Positions 14,431-15,680 of a stretch of DNA of 15,680 nucleotides are shown here, piece after piece. The first letter of the stretch is position 1, and every line of letters starts with the position of its first letter. The position numbers were made by a program, and so were the translations under genes. The notes under the pieces are model-generated. The model had not been told where the DNA came from, made no database searches, and saw nothing but the letters and a program-made list of their open reading frames with translations. The stretch is from an uncultured Erysipelotrichaceae bacterium. Lineage in GTDB: Bacteria; Bacillota_I; Bacilli_A; RF39; UBA660. The stretch covers positions 1 through 15,680 of the forward strand of contig CACZSX010000046.1 in assembly GCA_902783915.1 (NCBI GenBank). The letters are read 5' to 3'.

Positions 14431-14865
14431 TTGGAAATTGAAAATAGAAAAGCAAAATATGATTATTTTATAGAAGATACTTATGAATGTGGTATTGTTC
14501 TTAAAGGGTCTGAAATAAAGTCTATAAGAGATGGTAAAGCAAATCTTAAAGATAGCTATGGAATAATAAAAAATAATGAATTATATATTTTAAATTTTCA
14601 TATATCTAAATATGAAAATAGTGGGATATTTAATCATGATGAAACAAGAACTAGAAAGTTACTTGCACATAAAAAAGAAATATATAAGATGAGAGATAAA
14701 ATTAATATTGAAGGTTATACTCTTATCCCAATAAAACTATATATGAAAAATGGTAAAGCTAAAATATTAATTGGTGTTGCAAAAGGAAAAAAGAATTACG
14801 ATAAAAAAGAAACAATAAAAGAAAGGGATATTGAAAAATATAATAAAAAGACTATACATTATTAG
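14431..14865 (+). CDS. smpB: SsrA-binding protein SmpB
   Basis: A 144-residue RNA-binding protein that holds the tRNA-like part of tmRNA, delivers it to stalled ribosomes and probes the empty mRNA channel with its C-terminal tail. Family motifs: Asn-Arg-Lys-Ala-Lys-Tyr-Asp-Tyr-Phe near the start, Glu-Cys-Gly-Ile-Val-Leu-Lys-Gly-Ser-Glu-Ile-Lys-Ser-Ile-Arg, and Gly-Lys-Ala-Asn-Leu-Lys-Asp-Ser-Tyr. The basic tail opens with Gly-Lys-Lys-Asn-Tyr-Asp-Lys-Lys, the usual decoding-centre region. I chose TTG 14431, preceded by AGGTGA (14420-14425) with 5 bases spacing, exactly as at secG. GTG 14422 would add three residues but overlaps that site. It directly follows the CapA-like stop codon. The tmRNA gene begins 24 bases downstream, so both partners of trans-translation are adjacent. 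Confidence 0.94.
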   Translation: MEIENRKAKYDYFIEDTYECGIVLKGSEIKSIRDGKANLKDSYGIIKNNELYILNFHISKYENSGIFNHDETRTRKLLAHKKEIYKMRDKINIEGYTLIPIKLYMKNGKAKILIGVAKGKKNYDKKETIKERDIEKYNKKTIHY

Positions 14866-14873
14866 TCTTTTTT
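14845..14873 (+). terminator. Intrinsic terminator of rnr-capA-like-smpB
   Basis: AAAAAGACTA (14845-14854) pairs perfectly with TAGTCTTTTT (14863-14872) around an 8-base loop. The smpB TAG stop codon (14863-14865) lies in the stem. The T run ends at 14873, where the ssrA extended -10 begins. Confidence 0.85.
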
Positions 14874-14881
14874 GCTATAAT
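14873..14881 (+). promoter_or_regulatory. ssrA extended -10 promoter
   Basis: TGC then TATAAT (14876-14881) lie 8 bases before the tmRNA 5' end at 14890, an ideal spacing for starting at or next to the mature end. No consensus -35 was found; part of the upstream promoter region is the smpB terminator. Confidence 0.7.
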
Positions 14882-14889
14882 TACTCCAC

Positions 14890-15231
14890 GGGGCCGTCAT
14901 TGGTTTCGACGGGAACATTAAGTTATAAATTGCAAACCGTAGGTATACGTTAAATCCACAATAAAAATAACTGGAAACAGAAATCAATTAGCTTTCGCTT
15001 AATTTTTTAGAAGGCAGTCTACTTATTTGTTTTCTTGCGACGAATATTTAGGCTTGATAAAGCAAGATATATCATTCGATGATTAGTAAGAATGATGAAT
15101 AATTGCTAATCTAGTTAGTAATTTATTTGTTTATTTATTTATTACTAGTGAGCTTATAAATAAACTAAGTTTGTAGATGTTTATAATACTTAAGTTTTCG
15201 GACAGGAGTTCAACTCTCCTCGGCTCCACCA
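14890..15231 (+). ncRNA. ssrA: Transfer-messenger RNA (tmRNA)
   Basis: A 342-base tmRNA that, charged with alanine and bound to SmpB, rescues ribosomes stalled on broken mRNAs and tags the nascent protein for proteolysis. The ends form the tRNA-like acceptor: GGGGCCG at 14890-14896 pairs with CGGCTCC at 15221-15227 (one G-U), followed by A and an encoded CCA (15229-15231). The T arm has a 5-base-pair stem (15204-15208 with 15216-15220) and loop TTCAACT. The conserved GGTTTCGACGGG replaces the D arm. The long helix H2 can form between 14920-14929 and 15180-15191 with a 2-base bulge. The tag frame is at 14973-15002. Sequence after it (about 15003-15175) would hold the pseudoknots, which I have not folded fully. 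One-piece, not permuted. Limits are set by acceptor pairing and should be near exact. Confidence 0.97.
14973..15002 (+). other. tmRNA tag-peptide reading frame
   Basis: The resume codon is placed at GGA 14973 by analogy with Bacillus subtilis ssrA, where the same TAACT directly precedes the first encoded Gly codon. Nine codons encode Gly-Asn-Arg-Asn-Gln-Leu-Ala-Phe-Ala and end at TAA 15000-15002. With the alanine from charged tmRNA the tag is A-GNRNQLAFA. The terminal Leu-Ala-Phe-Ala resembles known protease-recognised tag ends. The frame and stop are secure; the resume codon is inferred. Confidence 0.8.
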
Positions 15232-15243
15232 TTTGAATTTATT

Positions 15244-15263
15244 GAACCATATGGTTCTTTTTT
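15244..15263 (+). terminator. Intrinsic terminator of ssrA
   Basis: GAACC (15244-15248) and GGTTC (15253-15257) pair around ATAT, followed by six T residues (15258-15263). The hairpin begins 13 bases after the mature CCA end. Confidence 0.85.
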
Positions 15264-15270
15264 AATATTC

Positions 15271-15298
15271 TTGAAAAAAATGTTTTAATGTGTATAAT
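15271..15298 (+). promoter_or_regulatory. Promoter of the last gene (-35 and -10)
   Basis: TTGAAA at 15271-15276, a 16-base spacer and perfect TATAAT at 15293-15298. Transcription should start near 15305, just before AGAGGTG (15310-15316), the ribosome-binding site for the ATG at 15323. Confidence 0.7.
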
Positions 15299-15322
15299 AT
15301 AAGTCACAAGAGGTGAAATTAT

Positions 15323-15680
15323 ATGCAAAATATTGATAAAACAGCACATTACTATTTTTTAATGCATCCATTAGAAGGAGTTATGACTCCATATGGATCT
15401 ATTATATACACTTCTAGTACTACTCGTGAAAAATGGGTTGAATGTGTAATAGAAGATGAAAATGAATATAGAGTTTCTTTAAGATCTATAGAACCGGGAT
15501 ATGGCATGAGGAAATTTTATAGGGAAGATTTTGAATCGTTTTTACAAAGAGGACAAATTGTTAAGAAAGAACCTGGTATGGAATGTGTTGAGGAAAAATG
15601 GTTAGAGCCATTGACTGATAAAGCAGCATTAATGCATTCTGCATATACATTGAAAATAAAAAAATCACGAAGTAAAAAAT
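15323..15680 (+). CDS. Unrecognised protein, 3' end cut by the window edge
   Basis: At least 119 codons are open from ATG 15323 to the window end; the final base is T, so the stop could come at the very next codon. The start is backed by AGAGGTG at 15310-15316 and a good promoter. The protein begins Met-Gln-Asn-Ile-Asp-Lys-Thr-Ala-His-Tyr-Tyr-Phe-Leu-Met-His-Pro, has no signal peptide or membrane segment, is mixed in charge with two Trp and two Cys (in Glu-Cys-Val contexts), and turns strongly basic at the end (Lys-Ile-Lys-Lys-Ser-Arg-Ser-Lys-Lys). That basic tail plus the A-rich 3' end suggest the protein is nearly complete at about 119-125 residues. Base and codon use match its neighbours. 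I recognise no family; a small soluble cytoplasmic protein is all that can be said. Confidence 0.65.
   Translation, partial: MQNIDKTAHYYFLMHPLEGVMTPYGSIIYTSSTTREKWVECVIEDENEYRVSLRSIEPGYGMRKFYREDFESFLQRGQIVKKEPGMECVEEKWLEPLTDKAALMHSAYTLKIKKSRSKK

Noticed and set aside
15121..15145. Tandem TTTA-type repeat as a microsatellite or CRISPR-like array
   Set aside because: It lies inside the tmRNA pseudoknot region, is only a few irregular units of a simple AT pattern, and has no spacer structure.
1..15680. UGA reassigned to Trp, as in many Mollicutes
   Set aside because: No coding region has an in-frame TGA apart from the prfB frameshift site, Trp is TGG throughout, one gene ends in TGA, and a full RF2 is encoded.

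Overview
The window reads as chromosome from a very AT-rich, low-GC Gram-positive bacterium (Bacillota; perhaps one of the small-genome gut Bacilli such as RF39-like lineages, an inference from style rather than a marker gene). Evidence: strong A/T codon bias, Gram-positive peptidoglycan and envelope genes (murD, FemABX family, ftsEX, two YitT paralogues), SecG, and a tmRNA of Bacillus-like layout. The standard code is in use: Trp is TGG, no gene is interrupted by TGA except at the programmed prfB frameshift, and a full RF2 is encoded. Of 15 complete protein genes, 9 end in TAA, 5 in TAG and only one in TGA.

Layout. (1) 1-866: a promoter, an unusually long leader, an exported membrane-anchored thioredoxin-like protein and a terminator. 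(2) 895-3292: a two-gene unit, a coenzyme F420-0:L-glutamate-ligase-like protein followed by a Y-family DNA polymerase. (3) 3293-7692: a five-gene unit, prfB (RF2, with a +1 frameshift), two tandem overlapping YitT-type membrane proteins, ftsE and ftsX. (4) 7697-8135: mscL alone, facing the only minus-strand gene, a FemABX-family peptidoglycan-bridge transferase (8164-9420); the two converge on back-to-back terminators. (5) 9516-11173: murD, then secG. (6) 11178-15263: rnr, a CapA-like protein, smpB and ssrA (tmRNA). This is the known secG-rnr-smpB-ssrA ribosome-rescue and RNA-decay neighbourhood with a CapA-like gene inserted. (7) 15271-end: a promoter and an unrecognised gene cut off by the window edge.

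How the genes fit together. Two themes dominate: translation termination and rescue with RNA quality control (RF2, RNase R, SmpB, tmRNA), and envelope construction or stress (MurD, FemABX-like, FtsEX, SecG, MscL, CapA-like, YitT, thioredoxin-like). Architecture is compact. Most promoters are a near-consensus TATAAT only about 8-24 bases before the start codon or RNA 5' end, most terminator hairpins overlap or abut the stop codon, and neighbouring genes often overlap.

I found no mobile element, CRISPR array, prophage or obvious new defence system. The least explained items are the F420-ligase-like gene without visible F420 context, the membrane-tethered thioredoxin-like protein, the CapA-like protein lacking most signature histidines, and the final orphan gene. 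Several starts were set by ribosome-binding-site position rather than by the longest reading frame: ftsX, rnr, the FemABX gene, smpB and the second YitT gene.
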